Positions 55,068-62,905 of a stretch of DNA of 64,000 nt are shown piece after piece (positions within the stretch are counted from its first letter, which is position 1; each line of letters starts with the position of its first letter). The DNA comes from Poindextera sp963706385 (GTDB lineage: Bacteria > Pseudomonadota > Alphaproteobacteria > Caulobacterales > Caulobacteraceae). A program made the translations under genes and the position numbers. The notes below the pieces were generated by a model. It ran no database searches and was not told the origin of the DNA. It worked only from the letters and a program-made list of their open reading frames with translations. The stretch lies in contig OY970153.1 of NCBI GenBank assembly GCA_963706385.1, positions 310,001 through 374,000 on the forward strand, given 5' to 3'.

Positions 55068-55089
55068 CCCTCTCCCCTCCGGGAGAGGG
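55068..55089. repeat. 9-bp hairpin after hrpB
   Basis: CCCTCTCCC (55068-55076) and GGGAGAGGG (55081-55089) pair perfectly around a 4-base loop. Only ATTTC follows, so terminator activity is uncertain. Another 21 bases (55132-55152, minus strand) match the left half of repeat family B. Confidence 0.6.
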
Positions 55090-55254
55090 ATTTCGCGGCG
55101 CGCGCCTTTCGAGTTGGGCGCATCCCCCCTAGGCATTCGCCGGGACGAGCGGTGGAGGGAGGTGGCCCGCCGCCCCAGGGCTGGACGCGGCCGGGTTTAG
55201 TTGGAACAAGATCACCGGCCGGCCCGCCCATGCTCCAGGAGTCGAACGCGCCCG

Positions 55255-57777
55255 ATGCCCGCTGACCAGGCCGTCCCGTCCGGGGGATTTCTGGCGCCCT
55301 GTCGGGTGCTGGACCTGACCGACCATCGCGGGGCGCTGGCCGGCCGCATGTTCGCCCAGCTCGGCGCCGAGGTGATCCAGGTCGAGCCGCCCGGGGGCTC
55401 GCCCGCCCGTCGCCAGCCGCCGTTCGCGCCGGATTGGCCAGAGGGCGAGAATTCGCTGTACTGGGCCGCCTACGCCGCCGGCAAGCGCTCGATCGTCTGC
55501 GACCCGGCGCGCCCGGAGGGACTGGCCCTATGGCGCCGGCTGGTCGAGCGCGCCGACTTCCTGTTCGAGTCCACGCCCCCGCGCGATGGCCGGCCGGACT
55601 GGCTCGATCCCGCCGCCCTGGCCGAGGCGAACCCCCGGCTGATCCACGTCTCGATCACCCCGTTCGGCCTGGCCGGGCCCAAGCGCGACTGGGCCGACAG
55701 CGAGATCACCCTCTGGGCCGCCGGCGGGCCGCTCTTGGCCACCCGCGCGCCGGACGGCTCGCCGCTCAGGATCAGCGTGCCCCAAGCCTATCACCACGCC
55801 GCCGGCGACGCGGCCGGCGCGGCGCTGATCGCCCACTTTGCTCGCCTGACCAGCGGGCTGGGGCAGCACATCGACGTCAGCGTCCAGCAGTCGGTCGCCC
55901 AGGCGACGCTCTCGGCGGTGCTGGCCGCCGCGGTCGGCCACGCCGACTATGTGCCGAGGCCGCCCCGGCCCGGCGCGGCGCCCGCCGCCAGGACCCCGGC
56001 GGTGAGCGGTTCCGGGGCGCTGACCAGCCGCTCGAAATGGCCGGTGCGCGACGGCCTGGCCGAGATGTATCTGGCGATGGGCCCCATCGCCGGCGTTTCG
56101 AGCAACGCCCTGTTCGCCTGGATGCGGGAGGCGGGGGCGCTGGATCGGAAATTCCGCGACTGGGACTGGCTCACCCTGCAGGCGCGCATCGAGGCGGGCG
56201 AGATCACCGAGGCCGACCTGGACGAGGCCCGCGAGGCCGTCGCCGGCTTCCTGGCGACGCGCGAGAAGGCCGAGCTGATGGAGGTCGCCATCGCGCGCGG
56301 CGTGCGCGTGGCCCCGGTGGAGACCATCGCCGACCTGACCACCAGCCCGCATTTCAACGCCCGCGGCGTCTTCCAGCGCATCGAGGGCCCGTTCGGCGCC
56401 TATCTGACGCCCGGCGACTTCGCCCTTGGCGCGCCGGACGGCTTCAGGGCCCTGACGCCGGCGCCGCGGCTGGGCGAGCACACCGACGCGGTGGTTGCGG
56501 AAATTCTTACTTCCCCACACGCAGGAGCCGCCGCGTCCCGCGGGCCGAAAACAGCCAAAGGCCCGCGCCGCCCCGCGCTCGACGGCGTCAAGGTGCTCGA
56601 CTTGGCCTGGGTGGTCGCCGGGCCGATGATCGGCCGGTCGATGGCCGACTATGGCGCCACGGTGGTGCGGATCGACTCCTCGCGCCGGGTCGAGACCGCG
56701 CGGCTGATGGGGCCGTTTCCGGGCGGGACGCCCGATGTGCGGCAATCGACGCTCTACGAGAACTGCAACGCCGGCAAGTTCGGCCTCACCCTCGATCTGC
56801 GGATGGCCGAAGCGCGCGAGGTGGTCCGCGACCTGGCCGCCTGGGCCGACCTGGCGGTGGAATCCTTCACCCCCGGCCAGATGGCCAAATGGGGCCTGGA
56901 CTATGCAAGCCTCGCGGCCCGCAATCCCGGCCTAGTGATGGTCTCGACCGCGCTGATGGGCCAGAGCGGGCCCTATGCCGCCTATTCCGGCTACGGCAAC
57001 CACGGCGCGGCCGTCGCCGGCTTCCAGAACATCGTCGGCCCGGCCGGCGGCCCGCCGGTCGGCCCGTTCGGCCCCTACACCGACTATGTCGCGCCCCGCT
57101 TCGGCCTGGCGGCGGCGCTGGCGGCGCTGGACCGTCGCCGGCGCACCGGCCGCGGCTGCTGGCTCGATGTCTCGCAGTCCGAGGCCGGGATGCAGTTCCT
57201 CGCCCCCCAGATCGCCGACTATTCGCTCACCGGCCGCATTCAGGGCTGCGCCGGCAATCGCGACGAGGCCATGGCCCCGCACGGGGTGTTCGCCGCCGCC
57301 GGCTGGGACAGCTGGATCGCCATCGCCGTGCGTGACGACGCCGAATGGGCCGCGCTGGCGCGGCTGGTCGGCGGGCAGGCGCTGGGCCGCGATCCGCGCT
57401 TCGCGACGCTTAAGGCCCGCAAGGCCAACGAGGACGCGCTCGAGGCGCTGATCGGCGCCTGGACCGCCAGCCGCGCCGCCGCCGAGATCGAGGCCGCGCT
57501 GCAGGCGCTGGGCGTGCCCGCGCATCTGGCGGCGTCCAGCGAGGACTTCATGGCCGATCCCCAGCTCAACGCGCGCGGCCATTTCGTGCGGCTGGCCCAC
57601 CCCTTGATGGGCGAGGCGGTGATCGAGGCCTCCCGCTACCGGCTGAGCGAGACCCCCGCCCAATACCCCAGGGCCGCCCCGGTCTGGGGCCGCGACAACC
57701 ACCATGTGCTGGCGGAGATACTGGGCTACGATATGGCGCGGATCACCGAATTGACGGCGGCCGGCGTGCTGGCGTGA
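55255..57777 (+). CDS. CaiB/BaiF CoA-transferase family protein, double-length
   Basis: An 840-residue protein made of two type III CoA-transferase units in tandem. The first (about 15-400) begins CRVLDLTDHRGALAGRMFAQLGAEVIQVEP, with the catalytic Asp region in GLGQHIDVSVQQSVAQA. The second (about 440-830) begins VKVLDLAWVVAGPMIGRSMADYGATVVRID, with GRGCWLDVSQSEAGMQF. Usual members are about 400 residues and interlock as dimers, so this form may be a built-in heterodimer. The acyl substrate is unknown. The ATG at 55255 is preferred over an upstream frame start at 55201; the ribosome-binding site is weak. Confidence 0.85.
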   Translation: MPADQAVPSGGFLAPCRVLDLTDHRGALAGRMFAQLGAEVIQVEPPGGSPARRQPPFAPDWPEGENSLYWAAYAAGKRSIVCDPARPEGLALWRRLVERADFLFESTPPRDGRPDWLDPAALAEANPRLIHVSITPFGLAGPKRDWADSEITLWAAGGPLLATRAPDGSPLRISVPQAYHHAAGDAAGAALIAHFARLTSGLGQHIDVSVQQSVAQATLSAVLAAAVGHADYVPRPPRPGAAPAARTPAVSGSGALTSRSKWPVRDGLAEMYLAMGPIAGVSSNALFAWMREAGALDRKFRDWDWLTLQARIEAGEITEADLDEAREAVAGFLATREKAELMEVAIARGVRVAPVETIADLTTSPHFNARGVFQRIEGPFGAYLTPGDFALGAPDGFRALTPAPRLGEHTDAVVAEILTSPHAGAAASRGPKTAKGPRRPALDGVKVLDLAWVVAGPMIGRSMADYGATVVRIDSSRRVETARLMGPFPGGTPDVRQSTLYENCNAGKFGLTLDLRMAEAREVVRDLAAWADLAVESFTPGQMAKWGLDYASLAARNPGLVMVSTALMGQSGPYAAYSGYGNHGAAVAGFQNIVGPAGGPPVGPFGPYTDYVAPRFGLAAALAALDRRRRTGRGCWLDVSQSEAGMQFLAPQIADYSLTGRIQGCAGNRDEAMAPHGVFAAAGWDSWIAIAVRDDAEWAALARLVGGQALGRDPRFATLKARKANEDALEALIGAWTASRAAAEIEAALQALGVPAHLAASSEDFMADPQLNARGHFVRLAHPLMGEAVIEASRYRLSETPAQYPRAAPVWGRDNHHVLAEILGYDMARITELTAAGVLA

Positions 57778-57781
57778 GCGG

Positions 57782-58573
57782 CTACCCCATCGCCGCGTAG
57801 ATCATGATCCCGGTCGCCACCGCCAGATTCAGGCTGTCGGCGCGGCCGCGCATCGGGATCTTGACGTTGACGTTGCAGATCGCGGCCAGCTCGGGCGGCA
57901 GGCCGGCCTGTTCGTTGCCCATCAGGATCAGGGTCGGGCGGCGGTAGTCCGCGCTCCGGTGATCGACGCTGGCGCTGAGCAGGGTTCCCACCACCGAGCC
58001 GGGCCAGGCCGCCCGCCAGGCGATGAATTCGTCCACCCCCGCCTTGAACAGCGGGACCGCGAAGATCGAGCCCATGGTCGCGCGCACCGCCTCGACCGAA
58101 TAGGGATCGCAGCAGTCGCCGACCAGGATCACCCCGCCGCAGCCGGCCGCGTCGGCGGTGCGCACGATGGTGCCGAGGTTGCCCGGATCGCGCACCGCCT
58201 GCAGCGCCACCCAGCAATCGGCCGAACCGGGATCGAGCGCGGCCAGCTCGCCGAAGCGCTGGGGAAACACCGCCACCACCATCTGCGGGTTCTCGCGCCG
58301 GGAGACCTTCTCCAGGATATCATGGGTGACCTCGATCACCTCGCCGCCGGCCTTGGCGGTCGCCTCGGCCGCCCGCCGCAGGAAGGGCAGGGCGCGCGCC
58401 TCGGGGCCGTAGAGCAGGATGGTCGGGGTGTGGCCGGCCTCCAGCGCCTCGCCGATCAGCTTCAGCCCCTCGGCCAGGAACAGGCCGGTCTCCTGGCGGA
58501 CTTTACGCTGGTGCAGCGCCCGCACCGCCTTGACCGTCGGATTGGTCAGGGAGGTGACCAGGCGCGCGTTCAT
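57782..58573 (-). CDS. TrmH/SpoU-family RNA 2'-O-methyltransferase
   Basis: A 263-residue SPOUT methyltransferase with an N-terminal substrate-binding domain (TNPTVKAVRALHQRKVRQETGLFLAEG). The knotted SAM-binding domain has motif 1 QAVRDPGNLGTIVRTADAAG, motif 2 LMGNEQAGLP and motif 3 SLNLAVATGIMIYA. It methylates a ribose in rRNA or tRNA; the exact site cannot be told from sequence. It is convergent with the CoA-transferase and lies 1 base after the next methyltransferase gene. Confidence 0.9.
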   Translation of the reverse strand: MNARLVTSLTNPTVKAVRALHQRKVRQETGLFLAEGLKLIGEALEAGHTPTILLYGPEARALPFLRRAAEATAKAGGEVIEVTHDILEKVSRRENPQMVVAVFPQRFGELAALDPGSADCWVALQAVRDPGNLGTIVRTADAAGCGGVILVGDCCDPYSVEAVRATMGSIFAVPLFKAGVDEFIAWRAAWPGSVVGTLLSASVDHRSADYRRPTLILMGNEQAGLPPELAAICNVNVKIPMRGRADSLNLAVATGIMIYAAMG

Positions 58574-58574
58574 C

Positions 58575-59480
58575 TCACGCGCTCCAGCGGGCGAAGAACG
58601 ACAGGCCGACGCCGCGCTCGCCGGCCTCCTCCATCAGCGCCAGCTCGCCCCAGTCGATCCGCCCGCCGCGGCCGGCCATCGCCTCGGCCAGCAGGCAGCC
58701 CAGCGACAGGCCCGAGATGCGCTCGGCATAGGCGTTGAGCAGCAGAAACCGCGCGCCTTCGGACAACAGCTCGACGCACAGGCGCAACAGTTCGGGCAGG
58801 TCGTCGAACAGCCGCCAGACCTCGCCGGCCGGCCCGCGGCCGTATTTCGGCGGATCGAGGATGATCGCCTCGTAGCGCGAGCCCCGGCGCGCCTCGCGTT
58901 GGACGTAGCGGCGCGCGTCCTCGCAGATCCAGCGGATCGGCCGGTCCGCCAGGCCGGACAGCTCGGCGTTCTCGCGCGCCCAGCCGATCGCCTTCTTCGA
59001 GGCGTCGACGTGGGTCACCGCCGCCCCGGCCGCCGCGCAGACCAGGCTGGCCACGCCGGTGTAGCCGAACAGGTTCAGCACCCGCGCCGGTTCGGGCGCC
59101 GCGCGCAGCGTCTCGTCCAGCCAAGCCCAGTTGGCCGCCTGCTCGGGAAAGCAGGCCAGGTGGCGAAAGGCGGTGAACCGGCCGTTGAAGCGAACCCCCC
59201 GCCAAGCCAGCGGCCAGGCCTCCTTCGGCTGGCCGGAAAACCGCCAGCGGCCCTCGTCCTCCTCGCCGGCCGGATCGAAGGCGGCGTCCGCCGCCTCCCA
59301 CGCCACAGGGTCCAGGCGCGGCGCCCACAGGCACTGCGGTTCGGGCCGCACCACGCGGTAGGGGCCGTAGCGCTCCAGCTTGCGCCCCGCGCCGCTGTCC
59401 AGCATCGCATAGTCGGCCCAGGCCCCGGTGCGCATGACCAGCGGGGCGGGCGCGAGCATGGGTTTCGCGGCCGGTTTCAT
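58575..59480 (-). CDS. Class I SAM-dependent RNA methyltransferase (RlmI/RlmK-like)
   Basis: A 301-residue methyltransferase. The SAM-binding motif is VLNLFGYTGVASLVCAAAGAAVTHVDASKKAI, and the catalytic motif IV region is AIILDPPKYGRGP. These resemble the 23S rRNA cytosine-5 methyltransferase RlmI, but the N-terminal PUA domain of RlmI is missing, so the target base is uncertain. It is transcribed with the SpoU-type gene next to it, as an RNA modification pair. Confidence 0.85.
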   Translation of the reverse strand: MKPAAKPMLAPAPLVMRTGAWADYAMLDSGAGRKLERYGPYRVVRPEPQCLWAPRLDPVAWEAADAAFDPAGEEDEGRWRFSGQPKEAWPLAWRGVRFNGRFTAFRHLACFPEQAANWAWLDETLRAAPEPARVLNLFGYTGVASLVCAAAGAAVTHVDASKKAIGWARENAELSGLADRPIRWICEDARRYVQREARRGSRYEAIILDPPKYGRGPAGEVWRLFDDLPELLRLCVELLSEGARFLLLNAYAERISGLSLGCLLAEAMAGRGGRIDWGELALMEEAGERGVGLSFFARWSA

Positions 59481-59618
59481 CGTTCCGGCTTACGCGGGAA
59501 TGGGCGGAGCCGTCCAGCCTCGGGGCCCGGCCGGTCGAGATGGACGTATGCGGACGAGCGCTTGCGGCTGGGCGGCGATTCTCGTTAGGTAGCCCGGCGA
59601 GTGTGTCGGGGAGCGTGC

Positions 59619-60251
59619 GTGACCATCACCTTGAACAAGCCGGTCAAATCCGCCCGCAAGGCCAAGGGAGACGGCCATCTGCGCCGGGCCGAGATCCTGC
59701 AGGCGGCCGAGCGGATTTTCGTGCGCGACGGCTATCAGGGCGCGACCATCCGCAAGATCGCCGACGAGGTGGGCGTCTCCTCGACCGCGCTCTACATGCA
59801 TTTTCGCGACAAGGACGACATCCTGCTGGAGATCTGCGCCGGCGCGGTGGGCGTGCTGTTGGCGCAGAACACCGAGATCGCCGGCCGGGCGATCGACCCG
59901 GTGACGCGGGTGCGGCTGATGCTGGACGCCTATATGCGCTTCGGCCTGACCAATCCGAACACCTACTGGCTGGCCTTCTGCTATTCGGTGGACGAGATTT
60001 CGGCCTCCGAGCACGCCGTCGCGACGGATCTGCGCGAGCGCTGCTACCAGCGGTTCAGGAGCGCCATCGCCGACATCGCCGAGGCCGGCCGGCTGCGCGG
60101 CGAGGTCGATCTCGCCGCCCAGGTGCTGTGGGCCGCCTGCCATGGGCTGATCGCCTTGCGCATCGGCCGTCCGAACGTCGAATGGGCGCCGGACGAGACG
60201 CTGATCTCCGCGATGCTGGACAGCCTGTTCCAGGGCCAAGTCGTCGGCTGA
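59619..60251 (+). CDS. TetR-family transcriptional regulator
   Basis: A 210-residue one-component repressor. The N-terminal helix-turn-helix domain is clear: AEILQAAERIFVRDGYQGATIRKIADEVGVSSTALYMHFRDKDDIL (about 24-70). The rest is a helical ligand-binding domain with no recognisable ligand class. I chose the GTG at 59619 with GGGGAG upstream; a GTG at 59601 is possible. It is 4 bases before the ABC-importer genes and probably leads their operon, so it may regulate them and itself. Confidence 0.88.
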   Translation: MTITLNKPVKSARKAKGDGHLRRAEILQAAERIFVRDGYQGATIRKIADEVGVSSTALYMHFRDKDDILLEICAGAVGVLLAQNTEIAGRAIDPVTRVRLMLDAYMRFGLTNPNTYWLAFCYSVDEISASEHAVATDLRERCYQRFRSAIADIAEAGRLRGEVDLAAQVLWAACHGLIALRIGRPNVEWAPDETLISAMLDSLFQGQVVG

Positions 60252-60255
60252 TCCC

Positions 60256-61065
60256 ATGGCCAGCGCTAGCCTCGTCGGCGCCTTGGCGCTGCTTCTGGCC
60301 AGCGCCGCATCCGGCGCGTCGGCCAGCCCGCGGGTGATGTCGCTCGACCAGTGCGCCGACCAGTACGTGCTGGCCCTGGCCCCGCGATCGTCGATCGTCG
60401 GGCTCTCGCCGCGCGCCGGCGCCCGCGACTCCTTCCTGCGAACCGAAAGCCTCGGCCTGCCCCGGCGGCGGGCCTCCGGCGAGGCGATCCTTGCGGCCGC
60501 GCCTCAGGTGGTGGTGCGCTACTGGGGCGGCGAGCCGAGGCTGGCCGATCTGCTCGCCCGGCGCCGGATCGCGCTGGTCAAGATCGACGAGGCCAGCGAT
60601 TTCGCCGGCGTGCGGGCCAATATCCGGCGCGTGGCGGCGGCGCTGGGCCAATCGGGGAAGGGCGAGGCGCTGATCGCGCGGATGGACGCCGAACTGGCCG
60701 CGGCGAGGGGCGCCTGGGGCGGGCGCGGCGCGCTCTATCTGACGCCGAGCGGCTTCACCGCCGGGCGCGGCACCCTGATCGCGGCGATGCTGGCGGGCGC
60801 CGGCCTGCGCGATGCGGCCGGCCACGACGGCTATGGGCCGGTCTCGCTGGAGCATCTGGCGATCGATCCGCCCTCGGCGCTGGTGCTGGGCTTCTTCGAC
60901 GCCTTCGGGCTCGCCGAGCAGCAGTGGGGCCCCGGCCGCCACGGTTTGTTGCAAGCGATGGCGCGCCAGCGGGCGATCGCGACCCTGCCGGCCTCCGAGC
61001 TCGGCTGCCCGGCCTGGTTCGCCGCCGACGCGGTCCAGACCCTGGCCCTGGCGCGCCGACCATGA
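60256..61065 (+). CDS. ABC transporter periplasmic substrate-binding protein (BtuF/FecB type)
   Basis: A 269-residue exported protein. A signal peptide of about 23 residues ends ASGASA before SPRVMSLDQCADQYVLAL. The two-lobed TroA-like fold is suggested by ASGEAILAAAPQVVVRYWGG, a long central helix and SLEHLAIDPPSALVLGFFDAFG. Family members bind cobalamin, heme or ferric siderophores; the residues that would decide are not clear. It overlaps the permease gene by 4 bases. Confidence 0.82.
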   Translation: MASASLVGALALLLASAASGASASPRVMSLDQCADQYVLALAPRSSIVGLSPRAGARDSFLRTESLGLPRRRASGEAILAAAPQVVVRYWGGEPRLADLLARRRIALVKIDEASDFAGVRANIRRVAAALGQSGKGEALIARMDAELAAARGAWGGRGALYLTPSGFTAGRGTLIAAMLAGAGLRDAAGHDGYGPVSLEHLAIDPPSALVLGFFDAFGLAEQQWGPGRHGLLQAMARQRAIATLPASELGCPAWFAADAVQTLALARRP

Positions 61066-62048
61066 GCGCCGTGCGGTTCATCGCGCTGCTGATGCTCGGC
61101 CTCCTCGTCCTGGCCGGCCTCGCCGTCGCGTTCGGCGAGACCCCGCTCAGCATGGCGCAATATGTCCAGGCCCTGCGCGATCCGGCCTCGCCGCCGGGCG
61201 AGATCCTCTGGGCCCTGCGCGCGCCCCGGGTGGCGAGCGCCACGGTGGTCGGCGCGGCGCTGGGCCTGGCCGGGGCGGTGATGCAGGGCCTGCTCCGCAA
61301 TCCCCTGGCCGAGCCGGGCGTGCTGGGCGTCTCGGCCGGCGGCGGCTTGGGCGCGGCCCTGACCATCGCGCTGGGCCTGGCGGCGGCGCCCGGCGCGATC
61401 GAGGGCGCGGCGCTGGCCGGCGCGCTGCTGGCCGGGCTGGTGGTGATCCTCGCCGCCGCGCGGTTCCGCGAGCCGGAGACGCTGATCCTGTTCGGGGTGG
61501 CGCTGTCGGCCTTCCTCGGGGCGCTGAGCGCCCTGGTGTTCAACCTCTCGCCCTCGCCGGTGGCGACCAGCGAGATCCTCTCCTGGCTGATGGGCTCGGT
61601 GGCCAACCGCGACTGGGGCGACGTCGGCCGCTCGCTCATGCCCATGGCGCTGGGCGCGGGCCTGTGCGCCTACGCCGCGCGCGGCCTTGTCATGATGACC
61701 CTGGGCGAGGAGACCGCCGCGCTCTCGGGCCTGGCGATGGGACGGATGCGGGCGGCGGCGGTGGCTGGCGCGGCGCTGCTGACCGGCGCGGCGGTGGCGA
61801 TGGCGGGGGTGATCGGCTTCGTCGGCCTGGTGGCGCCGCACATGGTGCGGGCCGGCGCGCGGCACGACCCGGGCCGGGTGTTGGCGCCCTCGGCGCTGGC
61901 GGGCGCGGGGCTGCTGGTCGCCGCCGACCTCGCGGGCCGGATGCTGCCGACCGAGGTCGAGCTCAGGCTGGGGGTGGTCACCGCCCTGTTCGGCGCGCCG
62001 CTGTTCGCCCTGATCGCCGCCCGCGCGGCCCGGAGCTGGCGCGCGTGA
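61062..62048 (+). CDS. FecCD/BtuC-family ABC transporter permease
   Basis: A 328-residue inner-membrane permease with about ten helices. Signatures are LRAPRVASATVVGAALGLAGAVMQGLLRNPLAEPGVLGVSAGGGLGAA near the N-terminus and GVIGFVGLVAPHMVRAGARHDPGRVLAPSALAGAGLLV toward the end, the segment that contacts the ATPase. It imports iron complexes or cobalamin. It starts in a 4-base overlap with the binding-protein gene and overlaps the ATPase gene by 4 bases (GTGA). Confidence 0.92.
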   Translation: MSAVRFIALLMLGLLVLAGLAVAFGETPLSMAQYVQALRDPASPPGEILWALRAPRVASATVVGAALGLAGAVMQGLLRNPLAEPGVLGVSAGGGLGAALTIALGLAAAPGAIEGAALAGALLAGLVVILAAARFREPETLILFGVALSAFLGALSALVFNLSPSPVATSEILSWLMGSVANRDWGDVGRSLMPMALGAGLCAYAARGLVMMTLGEETAALSGLAMGRMRAAAVAGAALLTGAAVAMAGVIGFVGLVAPHMVRAGARHDPGRVLAPSALAGAGLLVAADLAGRMLPTEVELRLGVVTALFGAPLFALIAARAARSWRA

Positions 62049-62842
62049 GCGTCGCGGCGCGACTGGAGGGCGCGGTGGTGCGCCTGGCCGGCCGGCGGGT
62101 GCTGGACGGCGCCGGCCTTGCGGTCTCGCCCGGCGAGGTGCTGGGCGTCGTCGGCCCCAATGGCGCGGGCAAGACCACCCTTCTGCGGGCGCTGCTCGGC
62201 TTGGTTCCGCTCGCCGCCGGCGCCGCCGCCCTGGGCGGGCGGCCGGTTTCGCGCCTGAGCGAGGCCGAACGCGCGAATCTCGCCGCCTACCTGCCGCAGG
62301 AGCGGCGCCTCGCCTGGAGCCTGCCGGCCTGGCGCATCGCCGCCCTTGGCGCGGTGGACCGGCCGGCCCCCGCCGCCGCCTCGGTCGCGCGCGCGGCGCT
62401 GGAGCGGGTCGGTCTGGCGAGCCTGGCCGAGCGCGGGGTGCTGGAGATGTCCGGCGGCGAGCGGGGCCGGGTGCTGCTGGCCCGGCTCCTGGCCACCCGC
62501 GCGCCGCTGCTCGTCGCCGACGAGCCGACCGCGGGCCTCGATCCCGACGCCCAGCTTCTGGCGCTCGAGCTGCTGCGCGAGGAGGCGGCGGGCGGCCGGG
62601 CGGTGATCGTCACCCTGCACGACCTGACCCTGGCGGCGCGGACCTGCGACCGGCTGCTGGTGCTGAAGGGCGGCGCGCCGGCCGCCGAGGGCGCGCCGCT
62701 GGAGGCGCTGCGGCCGGAGATCCTGAACGGCGTGTTCGGCCTGGACGGCGCTCTGCATGAAACCCCGGCCGGCCTGGTGCTGGCGGCGCGGCGGTCGTCC
62801 CCGTTTTTCGGTTGCCTAGACCGGGGCGAGCCCACATCCTAG
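62045..62842 (+). CDS. ABC transporter ATP-binding protein (BtuD/FecE type)
   Basis: A 265-residue ATPase. Walker A is GPNGAGKTT (about residues 35-43), the Q-loop is LPQERRLAW, the signature is MSGGERGRV, Walker B is LLVADEPTAGLD and the switch His is VTLHDLTLA. It energises the permease just upstream. The start is a GTG overlapping the permease stop. A 63-base gap separates it from alkB on the same strand. Confidence 0.93.
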   Translation: MSVAARLEGAVVRLAGRRVLDGAGLAVSPGEVLGVVGPNGAGKTTLLRALLGLVPLAAGAAALGGRPVSRLSEAERANLAAYLPQERRLAWSLPAWRIAALGAVDRPAPAAASVARAALERVGLASLAERGVLEMSGGERGRVLLARLLATRAPLLVADEPTAGLDPDAQLLALELLREEAAGGRAVIVTLHDLTLAARTCDRLLVLKGGAPAAEGAPLEALRPEILNGVFGLDGALHETPAGLVLAARRSSPFFGCLDRGEPTS

Positions 62843-62905
62843 CCAGGTTGGCTCGCTCGCACTGGCGCACAAAAGCCGGGCGGATGTCCGAGGAAAGAAA
62901 AGCGC

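Noticed and set aside
59481..59618. Cobalamin riboswitch before the TetR/ABC importer operon
   Set aside because: No B12-box-like core is visible and the leader is too short (about 140 bases) for the full element.
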